In this document: positions 8,470 to 16,906 of the stretch, piece after piece
How positions within the stretch are numbered: the first letter of the stretch is position 1
How the letters are laid out: each line of letters starts with the position of its first letter
Origin: Paraburkholderia guartelaensis
GTDB lineage: Bacteria > Pseudomonadota > Gammaproteobacteria > Burkholderiales > Burkholderiaceae
Direction: 5' to 3'
Assembly: GCF_004353905.1 (NCBI RefSeq)
Contig: NZ_SMOD01000024.1
Span: 62,001 to 126,000, forward strand
DNA length: 64,000 nucleotides
Notes under the pieces: generated by a model
The model's database searches: none
Told to the model about the DNA's origin: nothing
The model's input: only the letters and a program-made list of their open reading frames with translations
Made by a program: the position numbers and the translations under genes

Positions 8470-9570
8470 TTAGCGGCCGTCCTTCAACTGCGACCAAAGA
8501 CGCGTTTCCAGACGCTTGATCGCAGCGGGCAGCGGCTGTTGCATGAACAGCGTTGCAAGGACCTCGGGCTTCGGATAAACCATCGGGTCGTCGAGCAATT
8601 CAGTTTTGACGAACTTCGAAGCGGCGCTGTCGGCGTTGGGGTAGTAAATCGTGTTGGTAATCGCTGCGTGAACTTCAGGCCGCTCGATGTAGTTGATCCA
8701 CTTGAGCGCGGCCTCCGGATGAGGCGCGTCCTTCGGGATCGCCATCATCTGGAAGGAGACCGGCGCACCGCTCTTCGGTATGAAGTACGCCAGCTGGATG
8801 TCTTTGTGTGCCTCGCGCACGCGGCTCGCAGCCATTTTGACGTCGCCCGACCAACTCACCCCGAAGCAGATGTCCCCGCCGGCCAGGTCGTTGATCCATG
8901 AATAGAGGGCGAATTGCGTCACATAGGGGCGGATGCTCTTCAACAACTCATAGGCGGCCTGATAGTCAGCCGGATTGTGACTGTTTGGATCCTTGCCGAG
9001 ATAGTGCAGGGCGATGGAAAACATGTCGGTCGGCGAGTCGAGCAGCGAGACGCCGCAGCTCTTCAACTTGCTCAGGTATTCCGGTTTGAACAGGATGTCC
9101 CAGTTGTCGAGCGCCACGGAAGGCCCGAGTGCCTTGCGAGCCTGGCTGACGTTGTACGCGAGACCGGTGGTGCCCCATGCCCAGGGCACGCCGTATTGAT
9201 GCCCCGGGTCGGCCGCGTCGGTCAGCTTCAGCAGTTGTGGATCCAGGTTGGCGAGGTTCGGCAGCCTGGACTTGTCCAGCTTCAAGTAGATCCCTGCGGC
9301 TGCTTGCGCGCCGAGATAGCTCGACGAGGGCACGACGATGTCGTAGCCAGACGAACCGGTAAGCAGCTTGGCCTGCAACGTATCGTCGCTATCGAACACG
9401 TCGTAGCGGACGTGGATACCGGTCTCCTTCTCGAAGTTTGGTACGGTATCCTTAGCGATAAAATCGTCCCAGTTATAGACGTTGAGTGTGTTCTCGTCTG
9501 CGAGCGCTGTCGTCGCTAATGCACAGCAAGTGAGCAAGGCGAGCGCTATTCGTAATTTCGTTGCTGGCAT
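8470..9570 (-). CDS. Putrescine/polyamine ABC transporter periplasmic binding protein (PotF-like)
   Basis: A 366-residue protein with a signal peptide of about 24 residues (cleavage after ALA), then LNVYNWDDFI, the hallmark N-terminal strand of PotD/PotF/SpuD binding proteins. Further family features are GYDIVVPSSSYL, GVPWAWGTTGLAYN and the C-terminal YPNADSAA block. It binds putrescine or a related polyamine in the periplasm. No permease or ATPase is adjacent, so it either serves a transporter encoded elsewhere or acts as a sensor. It lies 45 bp downstream of agmatinase on the same strand, linking uptake and polyamine metabolism. Confidence 0.88.
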   Translation of the reverse strand: MPATKLRIALALLTCCALATTALADENTLNVYNWDDFIAKDTVPNFEKETGIHVRYDVFDSDDTLQAKLLTGSSGYDIVVPSSSYLGAQAAAGIYLKLDKSRLPNLANLDPQLLKLTDAADPGHQYGVPWAWGTTGLAYNVSQARKALGPSVALDNWDILFKPEYLSKLKSCGVSLLDSPTDMFSIALHYLGKDPNSHNPADYQAAYELLKSIRPYVTQFALYSWINDLAGGDICFGVSWSGDVKMAASRVREAHKDIQLAYFIPKSGAPVSFQMMAIPKDAPHPEAALKWINYIERPEVHAAITNTIYYPNADSAASKFVKTELLDDPMVYPKPEVLATLFMQQPLPAAIKRLETRLWSQLKDGR

Positions 9571-9615
9571 GATGTCTCCGATAGGGTCTATGGTTGTTCT
9601 AGTGAGTTGGCGCGC

Positions 9616-10593
9616 TCAGGGGCGGCGTTGCTTGCGCATAAGGAACAGAATGTCGGCCGCGAGATGCGCGGCCGCGAGCGCGGTGATATCGCTCTGATCG
9701 TAGGAAGGCGCCACTTCCACGACGTCGGCGCCGACAAGCTGGATCCCGTCCAGCTCGCGCACGATCTCCAGCGCCTGCGCCGAGGAGAGTCCGCCCGCGA
9801 CCGGCGTGCCGGTGCCCGGGGCGAAGGCAGGATCGAGACAGTCGATATCAAAGGTCAGATACACGGGGTCAGCGCCCACCACCTCGAAAATCTGCTCGAC
9901 CACAGCCGCAGTGCCGTATCGATGCACCCAGGGCGCATCGAGTACGCGCACACCCATGAAGTCGCTGTTCCAGGTCCGGATGCCGACCTGAACCGACCGC
10001 GCGGGATCGATCAGGCCTTCGCGGATCGCCTTGTAGAACATCGTGCCGTGATTGAGGGAATCTGCGTGCTCGTCGGGCCATGTGTCGCAATGCGCGTCGA
10101 AATGAATCAGCCCTAGGGGGCGGCCGAAACGTTCGACATGTGCGATCAGCAGGGGGTACGTGATGTAGTGGTCGCCGCCCAGCGTCAGCATCTTGGCCCC
10201 TGAGGCGAGGATAGTGCGGGCGTGGGCCACAATGGCTTCGCGGATCGTCCACGGACGGTGCGCATCGAACCAGCAATCGCCGTAGTCGATCACGTTCAGT
10301 GCGTCGAGCGGCGCAAGCCCCCACGGATAAATGCCCAACTCGGCCAGTTGGACGGAGGCCGCACGCACGGCGGCGGGGCCGAGGCGCGCGCCGGGACGGT
10401 AGGTCGTTGCAAGGTCGAGCGGCACACCGGAAATGGCAACGTCGACGCCGGTGAGATCGCGGCTATAGGGGCGCCGCAAGAATGACAGCGGTCCGGCGTA
10501 GGTCGGCGAAGCGGGGTCTTGCTGCTGCGGCGAACTATTGCCTGCTTGCGCGGATTCAGTGGCGAATGGGTCTTTTTGGAAGGCTGAGATCAT
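9616..10593 (-). CDS. speB: Agmatinase (ureohydrolase)
   Basis: Hydrolyses agmatine to putrescine and urea. From the start chosen here it has 325 residues. The manganese ligands are visible: GGDH (H142), DAHCD (D166, H168, D170) and DIDCLD (D249, D251). The C-terminal EVAPSYDQSDITALAAA closely resembles E. coli SpeB. The open frame extends further upstream (to 10734, with another ATG at 10629), but those extensions would run into the divergent LysR promoter and lack family similarity, so 10593 is preferred. Guanidinobutyrase is an alternative activity in this family. Confidence 0.85.
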   Translation of the reverse strand: MISAFQKDPFATESAQAGNSSPQQQDPASPTYAGPLSFLRRPYSRDLTGVDVAISGVPLDLATTYRPGARLGPAAVRAASVQLAELGIYPWGLAPLDALNVIDYGDCWFDAHRPWTIREAIVAHARTILASGAKMLTLGGDHYITYPLLIAHVERFGRPLGLIHFDAHCDTWPDEHADSLNHGTMFYKAIREGLIDPARSVQVGIRTWNSDFMGVRVLDAPWVHRYGTAAVVEQIFEVVGADPVYLTFDIDCLDPAFAPGTGTPVAGGLSSAQALEIVRELDGIQLVGADVVEVAPSYDQSDITALAAAHLAADILFLMRKQRRP

Positions 10594-10629
10594 GGTCTCG
10601 GTATGTAAGGTGCCAGTAAATCGATTCAT

Positions 10630-10641
10630 ACGACTTGTCGT
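10630..10641. promoter_or_regulatory. Inverted repeat in speB/LysR divergent region
   Basis: ACGAC-TT-GTCGT, a 5-bp inverted repeat, lies 36 bp upstream of the preferred agmatinase start and 100 bp upstream of the LysR start. It is a candidate site for the adjacent LysR regulator. Confidence 0.35.
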
Positions 10642-10740
10642 CTCATTCAGGTCGAATGCCATAAGCGCTATGATTCGCCGGACACAATTGATATAAAAGC
10701 GAAGGATTTTTCTGGAACTATCGATTTCGTTCATACCTCG

Positions 10741-11652
10741 ATGCGCAGACTCCCACCTCTCCAGGCGTTGCTGGCCTTCGATTCGGCGGCCCGACTGGGC
10801 TCGTTCACACGTGCGGCTCAGGAGCTGTCGCTGACCCAGTCAGCGATTAGCCATCAGATCCTTCAACTCGAGGAATGGACTGGGCAAGCTCTCTTTTTGC
10901 GCGTGGGCCGGGGTGTCGTGCTGACCGCGGCCGGCAAGCTGTTTGCGCAGACAGTGGCCGACGCGCTCGCGCTGCTGAGCGACGGCCGCGAGCGGATCGA
11001 GCCTTATGGCAACCCCGATTCGGTGCTGCTCTATTGCCCGCCGGAATTTGCCTCTGGCTGGCTGATTCCGCGCATGGGCGAACTGACGGCCGCGATGCCG
11101 AACGTCGAGATCTGGCTGGTGACCGATATGGAAGTAACCGAGATCGACCGGGTCGACATCGATCTTGTGGTATCGGCCAAGCCGATCAAGTCGCCGGATG
11201 TCGAATGCCGGCTGCTGATGGAGCAAGAAAAAGTGGCAATCTGCGGCCCTGGGACTGCGAGCCGGCTCTATCACGCGCCGTTTCCCGAGGTGCTGGCGCG
11301 TGCACCGCTGCTCGTGCACGAACAGTCACAGGAATGGGCGCCCTGGTTGCCCGAACTGCGGCGCAGCGGTTTGCAAACCCGGCGCGTAATGACGAGTGCC
11401 GATCCGCATCTGCTCGTGGCGGCTGCGGAACGGGAGGCCGGCATTGCCATGGTCCCGCAGCTGTTCGCGAGCGAAGCGCTGGCGCAACAGCGCGTATGCC
11501 GATTGCCACAGGTGCCGGCGATCGCAATGCCGCCTCTGTGGCTCATGAGATCGAAGCTGCCCGCGCGCTCAACGGCGGTCGAGCCCGCCTTCCGATGGAT
11601 TGCCTCGGCTTGCGGTGTTTGCGTCGATGATGGTTCCACGCCGATGCAGTGA
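10741..11652 (+). CDS. LysR-family transcriptional regulator (GcvA-like)
   Basis: A 303-residue regulator. The N-terminal winged helix-turn-helix (about 22-44, FTRAAQELSLTQSAISHQI) and the PLFxR-like segment followed by LTAAGKLF are typical of LysR proteins of the GcvA/AmpR group. The effector domain occupies about 90-300. It is divergent from agmatinase and the polyamine-binding protein, the classic arrangement in which a LysR regulator controls the facing operon in response to its substrate, here presumably agmatine or putrescine. Divergent placement is seen; the ligand is inferred. Confidence 0.85.
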   Translation: MRRLPPLQALLAFDSAARLGSFTRAAQELSLTQSAISHQILQLEEWTGQALFLRVGRGVVLTAAGKLFAQTVADALALLSDGRERIEPYGNPDSVLLYCPPEFASGWLIPRMGELTAAMPNVEIWLVTDMEVTEIDRVDIDLVVSAKPIKSPDVECRLLMEQEKVAICGPGTASRLYHAPFPEVLARAPLLVHEQSQEWAPWLPELRRSGLQTRRVMTSADPHLLVAAAEREAGIAMVPQLFASEALAQQRVCRLPQVPAIAMPPLWLMRSKLPARSTAVEPAFRWIASACGVCVDDGSTPMQ

Positions 11653-11738
11653 TTTCCCATCGCATCAAGCGTCGCGATGCGCGAGATCAACAGACCGATT
11701 CACGTTTTCCCTACGCCATGTTGATCGCCGAAGTATCT

Positions 11739-11754
11739 GTGGTATCGTTCCCAA
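11739..11754. promoter_or_regulatory. Candidate LacI-type operator upstream of its own regulator
   Basis: GTGGTATCGTTCCCAA matches the perfect palindrome at 12879-12894 at 12 of 16 positions, with the right half CGTTCCCA identical. Its position 33 bp before the LacI-family ATG suggests autoregulation. Confidence 0.5.
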
Positions 11755-11786
11755 ATCAACGGTGATATGCGAGCAGGAGAGCAAAC

Positions 11787-12845
11787 ATGGAGGCGCCCAA
11801 CGGACGCAGGCCGACCGTCATCGACGTAGCGAAGCGCGCAGGGGTTTCCAAGAGCACTGCCGCCCGGGTACTGTCGGACGCGCCCAACATTTCCGATTCG
11901 GCAAGGGAGCAGGTACTGCTTGCTGCGAAAGCGCTGGGCTATACGCGCAATGAGCTGGCGGTCAGCATGCGTTCGGGCCGCAGTGGCATGCTGGGACTTG
12001 TCTTGCCAGACATCGCAAATCCATTTTGGGGCGAAGTTGCGCGGGGTGCGCAGGACCGCGCTGCGGATGCAGGGGTTTCCATCCTGATTTTTTCGTCCGA
12101 CTGGAGTGCCGAAAAAGAAAAGATGCATTTGAGCACGATGATGCAGGCGCGAGTGGATGGCGCGATCATCAATCCAGTCGCAGACGACCTCGGCGATATC
12201 GATCGCTTCGGCTTACCTTGCATCATGATTGGATCGAGTGCTGAGCGGTTTCCCGACAGTTCTTCGGTCGGCTCGGACATTGCACAAGGCGTGAGTCTCG
12301 GCATGGATTACCTGCGCTCCAAAGGCCATCTTCGGCCCGCCCTCATTGTCGGACAGCGTACGCGCCTTGCCCGTGCGCGGTTCTTGCGCGCGGTACACGA
12401 CCACTGCATCAAGCACGATATCGATCCTGTCACACTGCCGGTGGAAGACGCCGACTACACGACGGAAGGCGGTGCACTCGCAATGCGACGACTGCTGGAG
12501 AAACATGAAGGTGGGCATTTGTGTGTATTTGCCGCGAACGACCTCATGGCTCTCGGGGCAATGGGCGCCGTTCGAGAGGCGGGTTTGCACTGTCCGGAAG
12601 ACGTTTCGATTCTTGGTTTCGACGGCATTCAAGCAGGCACATTTGCCTGGCCAGGACTCACGACCATAGAAAAGCCCGCCCGCCAGATTGGCGTCGAGGC
12701 CGTCGCGCAACTACTCAAGCGCCGAGTCGAGAAAGCCCACGGCACGCGGACTTATCTGCCATGCACGTTAATTGAACGTGGATCGATTGCGGATCTGCAT
12801 CGTGCATCAATGCGCGGCTCCGGGGCATCGGAGGGGAGCAGCTGA
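11787..12845 (+). CDS. LacI-family transcriptional regulator
   Basis: A 352-residue repressor-type protein. It has an N-terminal HTH (TVIDVAKRAGVSKSTAARVLSD, a canonical LacI/GalR headpiece with hinge) and a periplasmic-binding-protein-like sugar-sensing core. The start has AGGAGAGCAAAC upstream. It sits directly before a sugar permease and an ADP-ribosylglycohydrolase; a perfect LacI-type palindrome lies between it and the permease and a related site lies before itself. It therefore very probably represses both units until a sugar or nucleoside-like inducer is present. Confidence 0.88.
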   Translation: MEAPNGRRPTVIDVAKRAGVSKSTAARVLSDAPNISDSAREQVLLAAKALGYTRNELAVSMRSGRSGMLGLVLPDIANPFWGEVARGAQDRAADAGVSILIFSSDWSAEKEKMHLSTMMQARVDGAIINPVADDLGDIDRFGLPCIMIGSSAERFPDSSSVGSDIAQGVSLGMDYLRSKGHLRPALIVGQRTRLARARFLRAVHDHCIKHDIDPVTLPVEDADYTTEGGALAMRRLLEKHEGGHLCVFAANDLMALGAMGAVREAGLHCPEDVSILGFDGIQAGTFAWPGLTTIEKPARQIGVEAVAQLLKRRVEKAHGTRTYLPCTLIERGSIADLHRASMRGSGASEGSS

Positions 12846-12878
12846 GCCGCAAGGCGAGCGATATATTTTTTCCGCAGA

Positions 12879-12894
12879 ATGGGAACGTTCCCAT
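12879..12894. promoter_or_regulatory. Perfect 16-bp palindromic operator
   Basis: ATGGGAACGTTCCCAT is an exact palindrome with the central CG typical of LacI/GalR operators. It lies 34 bp after the LacI-family gene and 42 bp before the permease ATG, overlapping where that promoter should be. Confidence 0.7.
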
Positions 12895-12936
12895 AATCAA
12901 TGGCAATGCCAAAACTCAGTGGAGGAGACAAGAACC

Positions 12937-14295
12937 ATGTTGACCGTTCAGCCAGTCGTACAGCCGCCCGACAGAACATACCTTCGGCCCATGCTGACCA
13001 TCGGCATGCTGTATTTCGTGACCGGCGCCTTCAGTTGGCTCAATGGGCCATTGACAGTCTTCGTCAAACTGGCCTTCAGACTTGATGATGCTCAGGCGCT
13101 CCTGATTACCGTCGTCTTCTATATCCCGTACTTCGTGTTCGCATTGCCGTATGCCGCTGCGTTGAAGCGAATCGGGATGAAAAGAGGCATGGCCGCGGGC
13201 CTGGGCGTGATGTCGATCGGTGCGTTGTCCTTCAGCCGGTTCGTTGGCATGCACAGCTACCCCGGCGTACTCGCCAGCCTCCTAGTGATCGGTACGGGCT
13301 TGTCCTTGATGCAGACCGCCTATAACCCGTACGTCAGCATTCTGGGACCGATCGACAGCGCGGCGCGGCGCGTGGCCACCATGGGAATCTGCAATAAGAC
13401 CGCAGGTATCCTTGCGCCCTACGTATTCGGCGTGTTGGTAATGAGTGGTGTGGGCGAATTCGTCAACCAGGTGAAAGCGGCGCCGACAGCCGCACATGCT
13501 GACGTTCTGCTCAATGCATTTGCTGCCAGATTACATGGACCGTATCTTGCGCTCGCGGCCATTCTTGCGGTACTTGCTGTTTTTATCGCGTTTTCCTCTC
13601 TCCCGGACATCAAGCCATCGGAAGTCAATGTCGCCACGCGCAGTAGCCATTCCGCGCGCAGCATCTTTTCATTTCCTCATCTTTGGTTGGGAGTGCTTTG
13701 CATCTTTACGTACATAGGTGCAGAAGTGTTGGCGGGGGATGCGATAGGCCTCTACGGGCAGAGCCTGAATCTGCCGCTCGATGAGACCAAGCACTTCACG
13801 TCTTATACGATGTCCGCGATGCTGGTTGGCTATCTGGTCGGGCTCGTCCTCGTGCCTCGCTTCATATCGCAGCAGCGCTATCTCGTCGTTTCCGCACTGG
13901 TCGGCGTGCTGCTAAGCGCTGGCGCATACGCCTCGCACGGCTATGCGTCGATTGCTTTCATCGCCGCACTGGGCTTTGCGCACGCGATGATGTGGCCAGC
14001 AATATTTCCGCTCGCAATCAAAGGACTGGGCCGATTTACCGAGACGGGATCGGCACTGTTGATCATGGGGATTGTGGGAGGAGCGGTGATGCCCCAACTC
14101 TTCGCACATCTGAAGCGAGTGTATGACTTCCAGTTTGTCTACATGGCACTAACCGTGTCCTGTTACCTGTACATCATGTACTACGGCTTTCACGGCCACA
14201 TGGTGGGCACACGTGCTTCGAAAGTCACGAGCACGTCCCAAATGCAACAGGCCAAACAAGGCAGCGCCGAAAACGAAGATAAGGAGAATGTATGA
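12937..14295 (+). CDS. FucP-like MFS sugar permease
   Basis: A 452-residue inner-membrane protein with about 12 hydrophobic segments. The pattern of the first half (YFVTGAFSWLNGPL, LLITVVFYIPYFVFALP, QTAYNPYVSILGP) is that of the fucose/glucose-galactose proton symporters, where the NPYVxxLG motif is characteristic. GGAGGAG at 12921-12927 supports the ATG at 12937; the upstream part of the open frame is non-coding and contains the operator. Its stop overlaps the next start in ATGA, so permease and hydrolase are translated together. Confidence 0.82.
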   Translation: MLTVQPVVQPPDRTYLRPMLTIGMLYFVTGAFSWLNGPLTVFVKLAFRLDDAQALLITVVFYIPYFVFALPYAAALKRIGMKRGMAAGLGVMSIGALSFSRFVGMHSYPGVLASLLVIGTGLSLMQTAYNPYVSILGPIDSAARRVATMGICNKTAGILAPYVFGVLVMSGVGEFVNQVKAAPTAAHADVLLNAFAARLHGPYLALAAILAVLAVFIAFSSLPDIKPSEVNVATRSSHSARSIFSFPHLWLGVLCIFTYIGAEVLAGDAIGLYGQSLNLPLDETKHFTSYTMSAMLVGYLVGLVLVPRFISQQRYLVVSALVGVLLSAGAYASHGYASIAFIAALGFAHAMMWPAIFPLAIKGLGRFTETGSALLIMGIVGGAVMPQLFAHLKRVYDFQFVYMALTVSCYLYIMYYGFHGHMVGTRASKVTSTSQMQQAKQGSAENEDKENV

Positions 14296-15458
14296 GCGTC
14301 ACCCCCCAGTCATTGCAGGACCGTATCCGCGGGCTCGTGTACGGGGTCGCATACGGCGATGCTCTCGGAGCAACGGTTGAGAAGCTCTCGGCGTCGCAAA
14401 TCCGTGAGCGCTTCGGGCGGGTAACGTCGATCAATACCGAATGGCATCGTGCGAAAGACGACGAAGCCGCCCGTAAGGGTCGCGTACGCGGAGGTGGCAT
14501 CGTCACCGACGACACCTTCATGGTCCTTTCCCTGATGAGTGTGTACAACGAAGTAGGTCGGCACCTCGACGCGTGGGACATGGCAGACGCGATGGTGCGC
14601 CAGATCGCCTGGGTTCCGCGGTGGATACCCGAACTGCAGCGCGAGACGGTGCTGATCGAGCGATTGTTCTATCCGGAAAAATGGATCTATCTACGGCATC
14701 AACTCGCTTCCTGCGATCCGCGTCAAGGGGGCATTGGGAACATGGTCAACTGCGGTGCGGCCATGTACATAGCCCCGATCGGCGTGATCAACGCAGGTGA
14801 TCCCAGGGGTGCCTATGACGAGGCGATCGCATTTTCCAGCGGACATCAGGAGAGCTACGGCCTTGAAGCAGCCGGTGTGCTCGCTAGTGCGGTAGCCGCG
14901 GCATTCGTGCCTGGCGTCGCGATCGAAACGGTTGTCGAGGCAGCGCTCGACGTCGCAAAGGACGGTACGCGTGCGGCGATAGACGCGATCGCAGATGCCG
15001 CAGTGCGACTGCGTGGCAAAGACTACGAAACGGTGGTAACGGAATTTCACCGGATCATCGGACGCTTTTCGCCGATTGGTGACGATGTCGAGCATTCCGC
15101 GAGAAAAGCCGGCGTTGCGTCCGACGCCTACCGGCCCTCACGGCGTCTTTCGATCGAGGAATTGCCGCTCGCGCTCGGCTTCATCCTGACGAACTATGGA
15201 GACTTCCATCAGGCGATCGAGGACGGCATCAATTCGGGACGCGACACCGATTCGATCGGCGTAATGATAGGGGCAGTGCTGGGCGCAATGCATGGCAGCA
15301 CAGTGATCGATGAACACATTTGTCGGCAACTTGACGAGGTGAACCGGCTGGATCTCCTGTCCGCTGCCGATTGCTTCGCTCATACGGTCAAGGCCGTCCA
15401 TGAGGCGGACCGCGCACTCGCTGAAAAGAAGTTTAAGGTGCGTGCGGACCTCTCCTAG
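14292..15458 (+). CDS. ADP-ribosylglycohydrolase family protein
   Basis: A 388-residue protein with the DraG/ARH fold signatures: GVAYGDALGATVE at 18-30, the metal-binding TDDT (72-75), and D318-T-D-S321 in GRDTDSIGVMIGAVLGAMHG. These acidic residues bind two magnesium ions, so the active site looks intact. Known members remove ADP-ribose from proteins, but others hydrolyse ribosides or related N- or O-glycosides. Coupling by a 4-bp overlap to a sugar permease, under a LacI-type operator, points to a small imported glycoside substrate rather than protein de-ADP-ribosylation. The substrate is unknown. Confidence 0.85.
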   Translation: MSVTPQSLQDRIRGLVYGVAYGDALGATVEKLSASQIRERFGRVTSINTEWHRAKDDEAARKGRVRGGGIVTDDTFMVLSLMSVYNEVGRHLDAWDMADAMVRQIAWVPRWIPELQRETVLIERLFYPEKWIYLRHQLASCDPRQGGIGNMVNCGAAMYIAPIGVINAGDPRGAYDEAIAFSSGHQESYGLEAAGVLASAVAAAFVPGVAIETVVEAALDVAKDGTRAAIDAIADAAVRLRGKDYETVVTEFHRIIGRFSPIGDDVEHSARKAGVASDAYRPSRRLSIEELPLALGFILTNYGDFHQAIEDGINSGRDTDSIGVMIGAVLGAMHGSTVIDEHICRQLDEVNRLDLLSAADCFAHTVKAVHEADRALAEKKFKVRADLS

Positions 15459-15561
15459 ATCGAACAGGGAAAACTGTTGAACGGGCGGGCGGCGTTCAGA
15501 TCAAGCCTTCTGTTCCAGCCGTGACCGCCGTTTCCCCTGTCGCTACAGGGACGACATTCTG

Positions 15562-15575
15562 ACGTACTTGTACGT
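15562..15575. promoter_or_regulatory. Inverted repeat upstream of porin gene
   Basis: ACGTAC-TT-GTACGT is a 6-bp inverted repeat with a 2-bp spacer, 92 bp upstream of the porin ATG. It could bind a regulator of the porin; it does not resemble the LacI operator upstream. Confidence 0.35.
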
Positions 15576-15667
15576 TCAACATTTAAGTTAGTACTACGAC
15601 AGATCAAATTGGACCTAACAAATCACCGCGATCCGTCGAGTTATCCATCTTATGGGCAGACAAAGTC

Positions 15668-16810
15668 ATGAGAGACAATATCCAATTGGCTGCAATCGCA
15701 GCCGCGCTGCTTGCACTGACTAGCATCGCGCAAGCACAGTCTAGCGTTACGCTCTACGGGATCGTCGACGATGGTCCGAGCTACACGAGTAATGCGGGTG
15801 GCCATGCTGGCTGGCAAATGGTCAGCGGAAGCGCGCAGGGAAGTCGCTGGGGTTTGAAGGGAATCGAAGATCTGGGAGGCGGCCTCGCGACAATCTTCAG
15901 GCTCGAGAACGGCTTCAACGTCAATAACGGCACGTTATCGCAGGGTGGACGTGAGTTCGGCCGCCAGGCGTACTTCGGAGTGACTTCGAGCACGCTCGGA
16001 ACGCTGACGCTTGGCCGCCAACTCGACATGATCAATGATTTTGTGGCGCCAATGACGGCAAACTCGTCGTGGGGCGGTTACGCCTTCTCGCACCCGTTTG
16101 ATAACGACAATACGGACGGATCGTTTCGTATCAACAACGCGATCAAGTACACCAGTGCGAACTACGGGGGGCTGAATTTCGGGGCGACATACGCGTTCAG
16201 TAACGCAACGGGTTTCGCGCAGGACCGTGAATACAGCGCGGGGGTTGAGTACACGAACGGTCCGCTGGTTATCGCCGGGGCATATTCGAACGTCAACGGA
16301 CTCGGCACGAGTACGACCGGCGCCGTGACGGCCGACACCGCGCCGTTCGTAGCGGATTCCGAGAGGATAGCGGGCGCGGGCATCAAGTACGCTTTCGGCC
16401 CTGCGGCAGTCGCTTTCGTCTACACCTATACGGATATCGGCCAACCCGTAAAGAACAACCTCGTCCACGCAACCTTGAGCGGCTCCAGTTTGAGGTTCAG
16501 CAACTACGAAATCAACGGGTCATACCAGTTCACTCCGCAGTTCGCCGTTATGGCGATGTACGACTTTACACATGGAGATTACGCAGCGAGCAACGGGACC
16601 GTCCGCCCGAACTGGAACCAGGTTGGGTTGATGGGCGACTACCTGCTATCAAAGCGCACGGACGTGTATATGCAAGGTGTGTGGCAGCACGTGAGCGGCG
16701 TGGCCAACGATATGGGTGGAATGAGCGGGGCGTTGATACTCGGCAGTGCAGGGCAGTCGAGCACGTCAAGCCAACTGCTCGTGCATGTTGGATTGCGACA
16801 CAAATTCTGA
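15668..16810 (+). CDS. Gram-negative general porin (OmpC-type, Burkholderia family)
   Basis: A 380-residue outer-membrane protein. A signal peptide ends at AQAQS, and the mature protein starts SSVTLYGIVDDG, the standard first strand of beta-proteobacterial trimeric porins. SRWGLKGIEDLGGGL, FGRQAYFGV and the C-terminal HVGLRHKF, ending in Phe, complete the family pattern. It forms a diffusion channel for small solutes. It follows the permease/hydrolase operon after a 209-bp gap and probably has its own promoter. Confidence 0.9.
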   Translation: MRDNIQLAAIAAALLALTSIAQAQSSVTLYGIVDDGPSYTSNAGGHAGWQMVSGSAQGSRWGLKGIEDLGGGLATIFRLENGFNVNNGTLSQGGREFGRQAYFGVTSSTLGTLTLGRQLDMINDFVAPMTANSSWGGYAFSHPFDNDNTDGSFRINNAIKYTSANYGGLNFGATYAFSNATGFAQDREYSAGVEYTNGPLVIAGAYSNVNGLGTSTTGAVTADTAPFVADSERIAGAGIKYAFGPAAVAFVYTYTDIGQPVKNNLVHATLSGSSLRFSNYEINGSYQFTPQFAVMAMYDFTHGDYAASNGTVRPNWNQVGLMGDYLLSKRTDVYMQGVWQHVSGVANDMGGMSGALILGSAGQSSTSSQLLVHVGLRHKF

Positions 16811-16906
16811 GTACGCGAACCGGCGTTTGGCCGGCAGTCAGTTGAGTGAGGGCGTGGCGAGCTTGGTGTCGGTGCCGCGGTGCGCCGGCACCGATCAGGC
16901 CTCCCT

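Noticed and set aside
10594..10734. N-terminal extension of agmatinase by up to 47 residues
   Set aside because: It would leave only 6 bp to the divergent LysR start and shows no similarity to ureohydrolases.
15535..15550. CCCTGT-CGCT-ACAGGG hairpin after the ADP-ribosylglycohydrolase gene
   Set aside because: The stem is only 6 bp and no T-run follows, so I did not call a terminator; it may be chance.
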